Shown here piece by piece: positions 62,801 through 64,000 of a DNA stretch of 64,000 bases. Numbering within the stretch: position 1 is the first letter of the stretch; the number at the start of each line of letters is the position of its first letter. The notes beneath the pieces were generated by a model. It did not search any database. It saw nothing but the letters and a program-made list of their open reading frames with translations, and was not told the origin of the DNA. The DNA is taken from assembly GCA_013399305.1 (NCBI GenBank), contig VXAI01000015.1, positions 4,608,845 to 4,672,844 of the forward strand. The letters run 5' to 3'. The position numbers were made by a program, and so were the translations under genes. Source of the DNA: Rostratula benghalensis (Eukaryota; Chordata; Aves; Charadriiformes; Rostratulidae).

Positions 62801-64000
62801 CACAAGACAGCATGGACAACCTAAAACACTATTCATGGAATCAGTGAGGAAGGATGGAAAAGAGATTAAAAAGAGTAATAAATTAAACTGGATCAAATTC
62901 TTTTTAATTAAAATAAACTGGATCAAATTATTTTTAATTAAAAGGGTATATTGTCATAGAAAAAAGTACCTTTCTGTTTTGTTCTGGGGTTTGCAATGCT
63001 CCTGGAAGGTCACTGAGCACTACAACGACCAGCTCTCATCTGTGAGTCCTGCCCACAGGAGTCTACGGAAGTTTCTAATAGAGGCTGGAGAGTGTGTGCA
63101 GTCCTTTGTCTCCCATCTTCTGTAGTATTTATGCTTTTATTATGAAAGCATTTTATCCCTGAAAGTTCTTTTTATCTTTGGAATCAGAAGAGAGAGAGGA
63201 TTAAGGGAAAGTGTGCTTAGCCACCACCTTTAAGTGATTGTTTTTTTCCCATTCTGTGTAGCAGATCAGCAAGAAGTTTTGCATTTTGAAGAGATTTCAG
63301 ACGCTACTCCAGCACCTACGTTCATTATTAAGCTGCATTCAGCTACTTCCCCACTTTGATTTTTTCTATTTGTCTAACTTCTCTCTCCAGATTAAAACTA
63401 AAATAAGGAAACGAGACAGCAAAAGGCAGGGCTAAGCACAATTCCCTAGAGATTTCTTCTTTGTCTTTTTCTGGCATTATATTTTTGTGCTCCTTTGTAA
63501 CAAAGGCCACTGCATTTCCAAATGACTTGGATAGATTCTCTCTGCAACAAATCACATTTTATTGAGCTGACAGAGTAAACTGGAAATTAAGAGAGAGTCA
63601 CTCCTTAATCACTACCTATGGCACTATGTGACTTTGTGATCTGTCGAGTGAATGTACCTTTCCACCTGGTAATGAACAGTAGCTGCAATGAATATTAAGG
63701 AGATTCCTAGTACTGATACCAGTAAAATGCAAATCCTCTGCATCTTCCTTTCCTTACCCCTTTCAGACTAAGGTCTTGATCCCACCATGACTTCTGTATT
63801 GCAGAACAGCAGGAAGTAAGCATGAGCTGCTTGAATTCACCATGAAGGATGTGACAATGTCTTGGACTCTCCAGTCATAACGGGACTGTTGACACTTCTG
63901 TAAGAATATCCCTGTTTTGCTTGGTTAAATTCAGCTACAAATTCCTGCAAAATCTTCATTCAATTACTGGCAGAGGCAGATAGTTTACAAAAGGCAAATT
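59803..64000 (-). other. TMEM132C: TMEM132C intron (partial, runs off window)
   Basis: Upstream intron in gene direction. No further exon was found to the window end; TMEM132 genes have very long 5' introns. It holds a 30-bp tandem duplication at 62,885-62,944 and short GA repeats near 63,190. Confidence 0.8.
62885..62944. repeat. Tandem duplication, 30 bp x 2
   Basis: Units 62885-62914 and 62915-62944 begin AAACTGGATCAAATT and differ at two positions. The duplication is AT-rich and intronic. With so few differences it is probably a recent slippage event and may vary in copy number between individuals. Confidence 0.9.

Overview
The window is a stretch of vertebrate nuclear genome, most likely from a bird. 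It holds parts of two protein-coding genes that face each other (convergent). The SLC15A4 - TMEM132C pair in this orientation is the arrangement I know from other amniotes (human 12q24.32). The bird reading rests on that synteny, on protein divergence from mammals, and on how little interspersed repeat I can see. I found no SINE, no clear CR1 and no DNA transposon in 64 kb. The species call is inference.

Region 1 (1-11,080, + strand) is the 3' end of SLC15A4, the endolysosomal peptide/histidine transporter. Three coding exons are supported: 1207-1362, 6106-6264 and 9677-9825. They encode the last part of the transporter, including its final three membrane helices, with consistent phase-1 junctions. 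The 3' UTR follows, with up to four tandem polyadenylation signals.

Region 2 (about 11.1-45.8 kb) is an intergenic desert of about 35 kb between the two converging 3' ends. I see no coding gene. It contains homopolymer tracts, a strong 23-bp hairpin at 36.2 kb beside a CTCF-like motif, a small CpG-dense ORF block at 27.6 kb, and a block at 37.8-38.5 kb with TATA and poly(A) signals that may be a decayed LTR or the end of an unannotated transcript.

Region 3 (about 45.83-64.0 kb, - strand) is the 3' part of TMEM132C (PPP1R152), a single-pass neural adhesion-type membrane protein. Four exons (59802-59597, 59115-58842, 57827-57636 and 48826-47627) join in frame to give about 623 C-terminal residues. 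They cover the distal Ig-like ectodomain, the membrane helix and a cytoplasmic tail of about 150 residues. The tail carries an RVKF (PP1-docking) motif that overlaps an FTTFTT (WAVE-complex, WIRS-type) motif. A long 3' UTR probably ends near 45.83 kb at an ATTAAA signal preceded by an AU-rich element.

The two genes are not known to act together; they are syntenic neighbours. I found no previously undescribed gene system. The items worth a second look are regulatory or structural: the hairpin, convergent CTCF-like motifs, overlapping docking motifs, alternative 3' ends, and two unexplained blocks in the desert.
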